From: a virus
IMG/VR virus record: IMGVR_UViG_3300030110_005088
Span: 1 to 28,459 of that record
Length of the DNA: 28,459 nt
Direction: 5' to 3' (one strand)
The notes below the pieces were generated by a model. That model was given only the letters and a program-made list of their open reading frames with translations, searched no databases and was not told the origin of the DNA. Shown here in pieces: positions 13,114 through 20,559 of this stretch. Both the position numbers and the translations under genes were made by a program. Position 1 is the stretch's first letter. Each line of letters opens with the position of its first letter.

Positions 13114-15093
13114 TTAGTTAAATTCTATTTCGCACGATTCGCCATCACAGAACTTCGTGCCTGACCCGCCTTCCTCTTCTACCTCGAATCGTTGAATTGG
13201 GGTCACATTCTTAATTAGTTCTTTGTATCGCTCTTCGCTAATTGGTTCATAAGGTGGCTGCACATATCCTGTGGTCTTATACCTCAAAAATGAAACAGCT
13301 TTCAATCGGCTCTCGTACATTTCCAGAGCGCTCTTGAGTTGCGTAGCCTCTTCATCTTTGAACGTAACAGTGATGGACACCGAGTTATCTGCCCAGTAAT
13401 ATTGATATTGCGCAGCGATCTCTAGCTGCTCCCAAATACTAACTTCACTTTTACCTTTTTCAAAATAAGGCTCATGAATTGGGAATTCGACACAAACCGT
13501 GTTGGGAGAATACTCATCATCCTCCACATGATAGCCGGCGTCTTTGAGTGGAGAGACCAGAGCAGAATCTTTTGAGAATCGGATCCGACGAATATAATAT
13601 TCATCTTCTGGAAAATGAATCCCTGGCGTTGAGCCATTAAGCAACGAGACAGTTCCCGATGGCTTAATAGAAGTCATGCGCACAGATTTAGGAATACATA
13701 ACCAATTGGAGTATTCTTCGTCAAGCTCCTGTACATGCTGATAAGCATTGTCACACCAATTATACATTTCGCGGCGACCATGCTTGTTAAATGCCTGGAC
13801 CACTCCCGACTGAGAAAGGCCGATACGGCGGTTCTTCAACATCTTAGCGTTAGTCTCTGGCCAGTGAGTATTGGACAACGTGATTGTCTTGCCGTAAAGA
13901 TAAGCAATCTTTAGTGTCTTTAGATAGTCTTCATAGTCCTCATGCTTGGCTGGGAATGTTTCAACCAAACAGCAAAGCTCTGCATCTTCAAGCTGCTGCT
14001 CTACGCATGGATTGAAACCTGCGACGTTTACGTCATCCAGGCGAGTACCATCTTTAAAGCGGCCCTTGGTGCGAGCATTGTTAAGCCAAATATATCCAGG
14101 CTCACCGTTTTTTTGAGACTGTTCTGCATGCCAGGTATAATCCATTCCAACCACAGCATTGAATGAGTTGTTGGAACCCCAACGATGGTGCATAAGCTTT
14201 TCAGCGTCATTCTTCATCTGTAGGTAATCAAAGTCATCGTGCGTGCCCATTGCTAGGGCTGCGGAACGGCGAACGTTGCCGGCTACCACGCATCGGCCGA
14301 TGAGGTTTTCAGTATCTACAATATCAATCGAACTGATTGGTTCTCCAACCTTGGCTGAATATAGACTGGTAAGATTCTCGTGTAACTCCTTAAGTGGGCC
14401 ATGGCCGCTCGATGTACCCCCAAAGCCATGGATTGGGGCGCCGAGAGGTCGAATATCGGAATAATCAAACTTGGGAACCTTAGCACCAAAGAAGAAACCA
14501 TCCAATAGCATATGAACAGAATTTACCCATCCCTCGCGGGAATCATCAATCGTCAGTGTGTCATTGGTATATTCGGGTTCTTGGATTGTAATCGTTCCAG
14601 CGCCTTCGGTATCAAATCCTACCCCGATTCCCAGCATGAGAGCGTCCATCATCCATGCAAATAGATAACCACCCTTCTTGGAAACATCGCGCGTAGAACG
14701 AAATGCACAGTTAAAGAGACCAGCAGCGGTGCGTTCCTCAACAAACTTGGTGCCCATCATCCAGAGGCCGCGGCCTGGTGGAGTCCATTTTAGATTAAAG
14801 AGGCGATCAAAAGCGTCTTTCGCAGTGGCCTGCGCTTTGGCATCAACCCACTCTAGGCCCAACATAAAAACATGTTGCTTCTGCATGTTAAACATACCTT
14901 CGATAACACGCTTACATGTCTGCCACCATTCTTCGGTGCCATTAGCGTTGGGGTCGAACTCGCTTAAGCGGCGAGCATAAGTTCTTTTAAAGGTGACGTA
15001 GCCCAAAGGACCCCATGGGACCTCGGCTGTCTTATATGGTTCGATAAATGTATCTGATAATCTAAAGCGACGGATATTTTCAAGTGTTCTCAT
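13114..15093 (-). CDS. nrdJ: Adenosylcobalamin-dependent ribonucleotide reductase (class II, triphosphate type)
   Basis: Reduces ribonucleotides, probably triphosphates, to deoxyribonucleotides using adenosylcobalamin to generate the thiyl radical. All key residues are seen: Cys129 in FNCAF and Cys374 or Cys375 in ELCCLVETFP as the active-site pair, Cys363 and Glu365 in NPCVEQ (radical Cys and acid, spaced 11 from the partner Cys as in the Lactobacillus enzyme), and the C-terminal swinging pair Cys649/Cys654 (CDGESC). Its 659 residues fit the monomeric RTPR subtype. A separate R2 subunit is not needed and none is present. The phage thus depends on host cobalamin. The gene lies 1 nt after the helicase stop, with GAGGAAAA about 10 nt before its ATG. 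Confidence 0.95.
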   Translation of the reverse strand: MRTLENIRRFRLSDTFIEPYKTAEVPWGPLGYVTFKRTYARRLSEFDPNANGTEEWWQTCKRVIEGMFNMQKQHVFMLGLEWVDAKAQATAKDAFDRLFNLKWTPPGRGLWMMGTKFVEERTAAGLFNCAFRSTRDVSKKGGYLFAWMMDALMLGIGVGFDTEGAGTITIQEPEYTNDTLTIDDSREGWVNSVHMLLDGFFFGAKVPKFDYSDIRPLGAPIHGFGGTSSGHGPLKELHENLTSLYSAKVGEPISSIDIVDTENLIGRCVVAGNVRRSAALAMGTHDDFDYLQMKNDAEKLMHHRWGSNNSFNAVVGMDYTWHAEQSQKNGEPGYIWLNNARTKGRFKDGTRLDDVNVAGFNPCVEQQLEDAELCCLVETFPAKHEDYEDYLKTLKIAYLYGKTITLSNTHWPETNAKMLKNRRIGLSQSGVVQAFNKHGRREMYNWCDNAYQHVQELDEEYSNWLCIPKSVRMTSIKPSGTVSLLNGSTPGIHFPEDEYYIRRIRFSKDSALVSPLKDAGYHVEDDEYSPNTVCVEFPIHEPYFEKGKSEVSIWEQLEIAAQYQYYWADNSVSITVTFKDEEATQLKSALEMYESRLKAVSFLRYKTTGYVQPPYEPISEERYKELIKNVTPIQRFEVEEEGGSGTKFCDGESCEIEFN

Positions 15094-15094
15094 G

Positions 15095-16477
15095 TTAGCG
15101 TTTTCCTCTTAGTTTGCTGTATTTGTCTTTGAGCAACTGCTGTTGAAGCCGAGGGCCCAGCGGCGCGGGAGCAGTTGTCACCGTACTACCATTTACTGTA
15201 TTTGAGGATTGTGGGGGCAATATCTTGATTGATACATTGGACGTATCCATGAAAATATTATACACCATTCCATCGGGCCCGTTTCTATTTTTCGCGATGA
15301 ACATTTTTCCAAGATTGTTTTGCTTGTCTTCAATTGTGCGAGAGATAGAAAAAATAAAATCTGCCACGAAACATTTGTTAAATGCCTCGGATATTTGTTC
15401 CATTGTGATTACTTCTGCATTCAACCCCGATCTGTTAGTTTGGGAGGCGGTCCACACGGGACACTGAAACTCAGTTGAAATTGCTCTCAACTCTTCATAA
15501 ATAGATTCGAGTTCACTTCTTTTCTCTTTTCTGATAACTGTTGGCTTTAATAAATCTGCATAGTCTACAATGATCATTCCCGGCTTTATACCTCGCTTTA
15601 GAAGTTTTGCCAGGTGAGACTTGATTGTGTTCGTTGATGCTGATTTAGTCGGATATTCCTTGACAATCAGCGTTCCATCTAGATCTTTAATTTCTTCATA
15701 AACTTCTTCCTTAAAGTTTATAATATCAGAAAGCGGGTATCCAGTAATACAGCTATCATAACGGGTCGCAATAATCGTATCCTGTAACTCCATGGTGTAA
15801 TGAACGACGGTTTTGCCCTCGCGGATTGCTTGAGCCCCCAAATGAACCAGTACCATACTTTTTCCAGCACCAGTTGGGGCCACAACAACCCCAAGTTCAC
15901 TTTTACCTAATCCCCCTCCACAGATTTTGTCAATCTCTGACCATCCAGTTGTCACCGGAATTCGGTGACGTGGAACAAATCGAGCCTCGAAATCAGCCAT
16001 GTAATCGTATCCAAAGTTATTTTCCGAGCCCAACTTAAGAGCATCATTAATAACAGTGGAAATCTCATCGAACGAACAGTTCTGAAGTAATCCGACTGAC
16101 TTCAACATCGCTTCTTTCAAATTCTGCTTGCGGCAGAAATCAAGAGAAGTCTCCTTGATATATTCTACATCCTGCATTTCACGACCGTGAATGCGTAGAA
16201 AATACTCTCGAACTTGACGCTGGATTACTTCGTCTTCTTGATCAAGTTCAGTTTTTAAAATAGACGCAATCGCATCTACAGAGGGGTGACGGCCGTAACG
16301 GTCTCGGTAGTTGGTTATTTTCTGAAGAAAAACACGCAGATAATCAAGCTCTAGAAACTGATGGTCTAAGACTTCTGTGATTTGATCTGCGAAAGGTCTA
16401 TCTTCATAGATAAGCTGTACAAGTCCTTCTTGGAAGGTTTTTCCGTACCTCCCAAAACTTGCTTCTGTTACCTTCAT
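15095..16477 (-). CDS. dnaB: Replicative DNA helicase, DnaB family
   Basis: A 460-residue RecA-fold hexameric helicase. Walker A is APTGAGKS (200-207), Walker B MIIVDY (301-306), followed by the DnaB-type SELESIYEELRAIS helix and WTASQTNRSG. The 170 N-terminal residues are helical and replace the usual DnaB N domain, as in T4 gp41-type phage helicases. Before the core, VTTGWSEIDKICGGGL is the linker entry typical of the family. It would unwind DNA 5' to 3' ahead of the fork and pair with a primase, which is not in this window. Promoter P3 lies directly upstream, and GAGGG 5 nt before the ATG. It leads the long transcription unit that includes nrdJ, the lysis genes and thyX. Confidence 0.92.
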   Translation of the reverse strand: MKVTEASFGRYGKTFQEGLVQLIYEDRPFADQITEVLDHQFLELDYLRVFLQKITNYRDRYGRHPSVDAIASILKTELDQEDEVIQRQVREYFLRIHGREMQDVEYIKETSLDFCRKQNLKEAMLKSVGLLQNCSFDEISTVINDALKLGSENNFGYDYMADFEARFVPRHRIPVTTGWSEIDKICGGGLGKSELGVVVAPTGAGKSMVLVHLGAQAIREGKTVVHYTMELQDTIIATRYDSCITGYPLSDIINFKEEVYEEIKDLDGTLIVKEYPTKSASTNTIKSHLAKLLKRGIKPGMIIVDYADLLKPTVIRKEKRSELESIYEELRAISTEFQCPVWTASQTNRSGLNAEVITMEQISEAFNKCFVADFIFSISRTIEDKQNNLGKMFIAKNRNGPDGMVYNIFMDTSNVSIKILPPQSSNTVNGSTVTTAPAPLGPRLQQQLLKDKYSKLRGKR

Positions 16478-16501
16478 TCACACCCTCGCTTTATATTAAT
16501 A

Positions 16502-16529
16502 ATTATACTGAATCTATCTCAAATGTCAA
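16502..16529 (-). promoter_or_regulatory. Sigma70-type promoter P3, in front of the helicase gene
   Basis: Perfect -35 TTGACA (16524-16529) and perfect -10 TATAAT (16502-16507) on the minus strand with a 16-nt spacer. The expected start is near 16495, about 18 nt before the helicase ATG. It lies just beyond the end of the 5' nuclease gene. This is the best consensus match in the window. Confidence 0.85.
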
Positions 16530-16562
16530 GCCAAAACTTTGAAGTTTTTGGTGTTGACAATC

Positions 16563-17546
16563 TTAATTTTCATTTACAATTCGGTTTAAGTTTGCCCGGA
16601 GATCTTCCCAATTTAGTTCTCCAAAACCATCATCTCGCATCATCCCAATAATCTCAGTTCGATTAAAATCAAACTCAAATTGCTCTACAGATTCTTTTAC
16701 AAACTGCTTTGATTTGATCGACATCTGTGGCGCATACAACTGCATCATTGTATAATTGTGCTGGATGACATCTCGGCTCTCTGCCACGTTAACATAAAAC
16801 TTCAGATTACTTTCTTCTGCTTTGTTCTCGCAATGCTTGATTACGTCGTCAATCGTATAAGTGGTCGATTCTCCTAGGAATCCTAGGCGCTTGGCGACAG
16901 TAGCGAAGCCGGCGCCTTTAATCCCTGGAAGGTTATCAGACGCATCACCAATAATAGAACGAGCTAGAGCCATGTTAGTGGGATGAACACCAAGCTGTTC
17001 TACGATTCGACTAGCATTAAGAACTTCATCCTTGGTAGGTCTCCATAGAACAGTCTTATCGTCGCAGATCTGCATAAAATCTTTATCATTAGAGACAACA
17101 ATCTTTTGCCAATCTGCATACTGCGGCATACTTGTCGCATAAGATATAACATCGTCGGCTTCAATCTCTGGTATCATAAATTGAATCACCGGCATGTTGT
17201 TAAGATATTCTACAATACGAGTCTGCTGCCAGATCTTGTTCTGTAGCTCTTCATCATCTGTCAAGTTGTGAAAAGCTCGATTAAGTCTGATGGGTTTCCG
17301 GCCGGCTTTGTAGTTCTTATCCATGCTCTTGCGCTTCTTGGAACCGTTAGGTCCATCCCACACGATCATAACTTGTGTAGGGCGAGTCTGGCGCACGAGT
17401 TTTTGAAGAATTTTCATAAATCCCTTGATGCCTCCAATGGGTTGTCCGTTAGATGACAATGAGGGGTCTACAATATAGGCTCGTAAATATGCGTTGAGAG
17501 CATCTACAATCAATAGTCTTTTTTGTGATTTGTTTTCGAAAGTCAT
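16563..17546 (-). CDS. 5'-3' exonuclease / flap endonuclease (FEN family)
   Basis: A 327-residue nuclease of the PIN/FEN fold, like T4 RNase H or the 5' domain of Pol I. Metal ligands are visible in LLIVDALNAY (Asp15), EIEADDVISY, VVSNDKDFMQ and GDASDNLPGIKG, followed by the helix-hairpin-helix GAGFATVAKRLG that grips duplex DNA. It removes RNA primers and flaps on the lagging strand. The family-A polymerase in this window lacks its own 5' nuclease domain, so the two gene products together resemble a split Pol I. The ATG overlaps the UvdE stop (ATGA). The C-terminal about 60 residues are acidic and may interact with SSB; that is inference. Confidence 0.93.
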   Translation of the reverse strand: MTFENKSQKRLLIVDALNAYLRAYIVDPSLSSNGQPIGGIKGFMKILQKLVRQTRPTQVMIVWDGPNGSKKRKSMDKNYKAGRKPIRLNRAFHNLTDDEELQNKIWQQTRIVEYLNNMPVIQFMIPEIEADDVISYATSMPQYADWQKIVVSNDKDFMQICDDKTVLWRPTKDEVLNASRIVEQLGVHPTNMALARSIIGDASDNLPGIKGAGFATVAKRLGFLGESTTYTIDDVIKHCENKAEESNLKFYVNVAESRDVIQHNYTMMQLYAPQMSIKSKQFVKESVEQFEFDFNRTEIIGMMRDDGFGELNWEDLRANLNRIVNEN

Positions 17547-18484
17547 GCTGCATTCCTTTTGTCTTTATTATTCATTATATCACGATATCGCAAAAGCGCA
17601 AGTTCTTTATGCTTTGCTTCGATCATCACATCAAAGCTGTTGCCGTAGTCGTCAAACTCATTGATGATATAATCAGAATGAGCTTGAGGTTTGATTTTGG
17701 GATTTTTGTACTCTACAGAACGAGACTCGGCATAGTGAACCACAGGTTTGATATCTCCCCATGTAGAGAGCGCAAGCTCAAGAGCTTCTTGCTCTGTTTG
17801 ATCTCCGGGATGAAGCATGTGATGATGATAGTCAAACACAATTGGGATCCCAATGCGCTTGTAAACACCCTCGTATAGTTCCTGTGTGGAGTATAGAGAT
17901 GCTTTGTCGTCGTTTTCAACCGTAAGTCGTGAACGGACAGATTCTGGCAGACGTTCGAAGTTGCGACAGAAGTTGTCAAGAGCAAAGGGTTTGTCGCCGT
18001 AGGCTGCACCAACATGAATATTAAGCTTGGCGTAAGGGGTGCGAGGCAAACCAATCATGTCAAATAGATCACCGTGAACCTTGAGATCCTTGTATGTAAG
18101 CTGGAATACTCTTTCTTTTGGTGATGCCAACTTGTTGAAAGGACCTGGATGTGAGGTTAGTCGCATGTTGTGCTGGCGAGCAAAGTTGCCCGCGGACTGG
18201 CATGCCTCCAGAATTTGCTCGTAATCTGGCAAGTCCTCCATCGCATATTCACTGGCCCATGGAACAATATCGGAAGATAGACGATAGAAATAAATATCGT
18301 TATCCAGATTCCACTGGAGAATCTTGTATAGATCTTGCGCATTTTGTAGAGCCAGTTCGGATGCGTATCCGATACCTTTCTCCTTGAACGTGCGCTTAAT
18401 CATTGTTCTGTTGGTTGTGATCCGCTTCGACTTAGGGCGATTAGAAAACCCCATGTTGATGCATGCATATCCGTAATTTCTCAT
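17543..18484 (-). CDS. uvdE: UV damage endonuclease (UvdE/UvsE family)
   Basis: A 313-residue TIM-barrel endonuclease that nicks DNA 5' of pyrimidine dimers and some other lesions, starting an alternative excision repair. It begins MRNYGYACINMG, as family members do. Expected metal-site residues appear in order: His112 (SHPGPF), His157 (NIHVGA), Glu190 (LTVENDD), Asp218/His220 (FDYHHH), His250 (VHYAES), His269 (AHSDYI) and Glu289 (MIEAKHKE). The gene is full length. It overlaps the deaminase upstream and the FEN gene downstream by ATGA, and the FEN nuclease could assist in removing the damaged flap. A phage-borne light-independent repair gene fits sunlit-water exposure. Confidence 0.93.
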   Translation of the reverse strand: MRNYGYACINMGFSNRPKSKRITTNRTMIKRTFKEKGIGYASELALQNAQDLYKILQWNLDNDIYFYRLSSDIVPWASEYAMEDLPDYEQILEACQSAGNFARQHNMRLTSHPGPFNKLASPKERVFQLTYKDLKVHGDLFDMIGLPRTPYAKLNIHVGAAYGDKPFALDNFCRNFERLPESVRSRLTVENDDKASLYSTQELYEGVYKRIGIPIVFDYHHHMLHPGDQTEQEALELALSTWGDIKPVVHYAESRSVEYKNPKIKPQAHSDYIINEFDDYGNSFDVMIEAKHKELALLRYRDIMNNKDKRNAA

Positions 18485-18927
18485 AGTTTATAGCTCCCTG
18501 CAATTTTATCGTTGATAGTGAATATAACACGTTTTACCCCCACGTGTCTAAGGGCTGACTCACACATTGGACAAGGTTTTGACATTTTGAATTCTCCGCG
18601 TTTTCCAATGCGAGCAACATAAACATCAGCACCTTCAGTCTTTCGGCGATCTACTCCCAAGATACACCCAAGTTCTGCATGAACTGTGGAGTGTCCCGGT
18701 TGAATATCGCACTTACGAAAACGTCTACCGAATGAACAAAAGTTATTCTTGTTTTCTGAAACATGTACCACTCGGGATCCTCTTGCGAGGACTGCTCCAT
18801 GGCGTGGGCCATTGAACGTAGAGTGGTGAGCTACCCTGCGCGCTAGCTCCATATGTTTTTTGATACGGCCCGTATACTTGTGATACTTTTCTGCACCACT
18901 AGAATGTTGATATTCTATGCCAAGCAT
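18481..18927 (-). CDS. dCMP/cytidine deaminase family protein
   Basis: A 148-residue zinc deaminase. The catalytic signature is present: His83-Ala-Glu85 (VHAELG), then PCPMC with Cys119 and Cys122 (KPCPMCESAL). In this family the Glu shuttles protons and His/Cys/Cys hold zinc. Most likely it turns dCMP into dUMP for ThyX; a broader cytidine or tRNA-type substrate cannot be excluded, since the usual allosteric dCTP/dTTP site is not obvious. The N-terminal 45 residues are basic and extended. The gene starts at ATG 18925-18927 with GGGAGG about 10 nt upstream, and that ribosome site is part of the hairpin/promoter element P4. Confidence 0.88.
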   Translation of the reverse strand: MLGIEYQHSSGAEKYHKYTGRIKKHMELARRVAHHSTFNGPRHGAVLARGSRVVHVSENKNNFCSFGRRFRKCDIQPGHSTVHAELGCILGVDRRKTEGADVYVARIGKRGEFKMSKPCPMCESALRHVGVKRVIFTINDKIAGSYKL

Positions 18928-18972
18928 AAAAAAGTGCCTCCCAGATTTATAGTATACTAAATGTGGGAGGCA
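18928..18972 (-). terminator. Hairpin with T6 tract that encloses promoter P4
   Basis: TGCCTCCC (18965-18972 as read on the minus strand) pairs perfectly with GGGAGGCA (18935-18942) across a 22-nt loop, followed after one base by six T. It therefore has the form of an intrinsic terminator for transcripts arriving from the lipoprotein gene. The loop contains the palindrome TAGTATACTA. The right arm also holds the Shine-Dalgarno of the deaminase gene, so read-through RNA would mask that ribosome site. Confidence 0.6.
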
Positions 18973-18979
18973 TTGTCAA
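18951..18979 (-). promoter_or_regulatory. Sigma70-type promoter P4, for the deaminase-UvdE-FEN unit
   Basis: Perfect -35 TTGACA (18974-18979), 17-nt spacer, -10 TATACT (18951-18956), with an A-tract in front of the -35. The expected start near 18944 falls inside the hairpin, so RNA made here lacks the left arm and cannot form the terminator. The 15 nt AAAAAAGTACTTGAC at the -35 are identical to those of P1. Confidence 0.85.
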
Positions 18980-18988
18980 GTACTTTTT

Positions 18989-19321
18989 TTAACGTCTGTG
19001 GTGTCGACGATGAGGATGTCGATGACCCCTGGGCCTGCGAGGTTCCGAAGGCTTGCGGGCGCCATGATGAAACCGCACATAATGACGAGGATAACGGTTG
19101 AGCATTCGCGGATGTACATCCAAGATTGTCCAATGTCCCTCCACCCATCTTCCTCTGCGCCACTTGCCGTTTACCCATACCCAGGCTTTTACAGTAGCTG
19201 GCGCATGTCGATGAGACGAATAGTTGTGAGAATGTGTGTGAGCGGGGCGCTCCTGCACATGAGCATGCGCAAGGCATCCACTCATTAGCATTCCCAGGAT
19301 TGCAGTTGTTAATAGTTTCAT
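18989..19321 (-). CDS. His/Arg-rich lipoprotein with WxxGxW-like repeat
   Basis: A 110-residue protein. MKLLTTAILGMLMSGC is a short lipoprotein signal with lipobox MSGC, predicting lipid attachment at Cys16 and location in the envelope. The mature part contains 17 histidines (HAH, HTHSH, HRH, HRHPHRRHH) and an Arg-rich tail. In the middle WVWVNGKWRRGRWVEGHW is a double W-x2/3-G-x-W repeat like that of bacterial envelope proteins with YxWxxGxW motifs. It might bind metal ions or polyanions; no catalytic residues are seen. It sits between the recombinase and deaminase genes and has AAGGAAA before its ATG. An envelope lipoprotein among replication genes looks like an acquired cargo gene, possibly for superinfection exclusion; that is speculation. 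Confidence 0.75.
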   Translation of the reverse strand: MKLLTTAILGMLMSGCLAHAHVQERPAHTHSHNYSSHRHAPATVKAWVWVNGKWRRGRWVEGHWTILDVHPRMLNRYPRHYVRFHHGARKPSEPRRPRGHRHPHRRHHRR

Positions 19322-19330
19322 TTTATTTCC

Positions 19331-20479
19331 TTAATCTTTAATTGGAACTGTGAGGTCTTCGGGATCAGCATAGAAAATGTCTGCTGTTCCTTCTCGGCGA
19401 TCAAACTTCTGTACGATCTCCTCATCCATTAGACGTATGACTCTTTGTTTAAATTCATCATCAGATGTAATTAAATCGTTCCATTTAGAAGGTTGAAACT
19501 TTTTAGTGTAACCGTCCGGTGTGGAAAGCGTGTACCAAGCTCCAGCGCTTGTCAGAGAGGTCGATCCTTTGATAGCATCAAACCATGATTCTTCGTCTCG
19601 AATTCCAATCTGATCTGTACCCCACATAATGCGGAAGGCACATGAACGTCCTTGGGTTCCGAAACGAGACTTCTCCAACCTCACTTTAACTTCGGAGCCA
19701 ATACGAAATCCTTTCTCATCCTCAATAAAGGCCGCCTTCGCTTTTCGTCCAGTCAGCCAAATACGCAAAGAATATGCATAATGCATAGCTTTACCACCAG
19801 GCGTGATGTACGGTGTGGTCATGGCCACAATACGTGCATTCGGACCTTGGGGAATGTTAGTCTTCAACTGATTAAGGACCAGAAAGGTTGCTCTCTTATC
19901 TGCGATAGGAATAACCAGTTTGGACATACCTTTGGCTAAAATACGAGCCTTCATAGCCATCGATGACTGTGGGTTGAAGTCGCCTTCAACATCAGATACA
20001 GATGGCGTGAACGCTAGCGAGTCCCAGATGAAAAGCATCTGCTCATCGGTTGCACCAAGGATTTCCTCGATAGTCTCTAAGACAAACTCTACCGATGCCG
20101 CTTGAACATACATAAGATGCTCAAGATCACAACCGGCGCGCTCCAAAAACGATGGATCAATAGCCGACTCTGAATCAAAGTAAACTACCATCATACCCAT
20201 TTTTTGAGCATTTGCTGCTACCTGTACTGCCATGTACGACTTACCAGTAGCTTCTAGGCCAGCGATTTCAGTAACCTTTCCAACAGGAATACCTGACACC
20301 TGACCTTTACTAATAATACTGTCAAGCCAGCGAGAGCCCGTAGGGATCCACTCCTTAACTTCCGTGGGATTATCGCCGGTCAAATCATGAGCGACCGTAA
20401 CCCCTGCTTTTTTATTAACAAGACTCATCAAATCTTGCATAGAAACCTTTCCAGGTTTAGTTTTGGCTTTTCTTGCCAT
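19331..20479 (-). CDS. uvsX: RecA/UvsX-type recombinase
   Basis: A 382-residue RecA-fold strand-exchange protein. Walker A is GLEATGKS (74-81), Walker B LFIWDS (149-154). Further RecA landmarks are VVYFDSESAID (98-108, the E of which senses ATP) and the glutamine switch region FLVLNQLKTNIPQGPN. DNA-binding loops are likely at the segment after MTTPYITPGGKAMHY. In T4, UvsX drives recombination-dependent replication and repair with gp32. Here it directly follows the gp32-like gene, fitting the same partnership. AGGAGG lies 4-5 nt before the ATG. A terminator-like hairpin in the gap upstream may lower read-through from the SSB gene. Confidence 0.93.
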   Translation of the reverse strand: MARKAKTKPGKVSMQDLMSLVNKKAGVTVAHDLTGDNPTEVKEWIPTGSRWLDSIISKGQVSGIPVGKVTEIAGLEATGKSYMAVQVAANAQKMGMMVVYFDSESAIDPSFLERAGCDLEHLMYVQAASVEFVLETIEEILGATDEQMLFIWDSLAFTPSVSDVEGDFNPQSSMAMKARILAKGMSKLVIPIADKRATFLVLNQLKTNIPQGPNARIVAMTTPYITPGGKAMHYAYSLRIWLTGRKAKAAFIEDEKGFRIGSEVKVRLEKSRFGTQGRSCAFRIMWGTDQIGIRDEESWFDAIKGSTSLTSAGAWYTLSTPDGYTKKFQPSKWNDLITSDDEFKQRVIRLMDEEIVQKFDRREGTADIFYADPEDLTVPIKD

Positions 20480-20493
20480 TGTGCCTCCTATGT

Positions 20494-20528
20494 AAAAATG
20501 TGGCAGACTATTTTAACCCGGTCTGCCA
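20494..20528 (-). terminator. Terminator/attenuator-like hairpin between SSB and recombinase genes
   Basis: TGGCAGAC (20521-20528 as read on the minus strand) pairs perfectly with GTCTGCCA (20501-20508), 12-nt loop, followed by CA and five T. The recombinase ribosome site begins just beyond it. The loop contains TAAAAT (20510-20515), with TGGACC 18 nt upstream, a weak promoter candidate. It would let the abundant SSB transcript be partly stopped before uvsX. Confidence 0.5.
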
Positions 20529-20559
20529 TCGGTGGTCCACGAGCCTAGTTACTCTAGTA

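Noticed and set aside
16532-16556. AT-rich inverted repeat CCAAAACT/AGTTTTTGG upstream of P3
   Set aside because: Four-base loop, one bulge, low GC and no T-tract on the minus strand; too weak to call a terminator, though it could stop plus-strand transcripts.
18957-19277. Second minus-strand frame (106 residues, Ser/Cys-rich) over the lipoprotein gene
   Set aside because: Low-complexity shadow in another frame of the His/Arg-rich gene; its end would run into the promoter P4 and no ribosome site is seen. Overprinting cannot be excluded but is unsupported.
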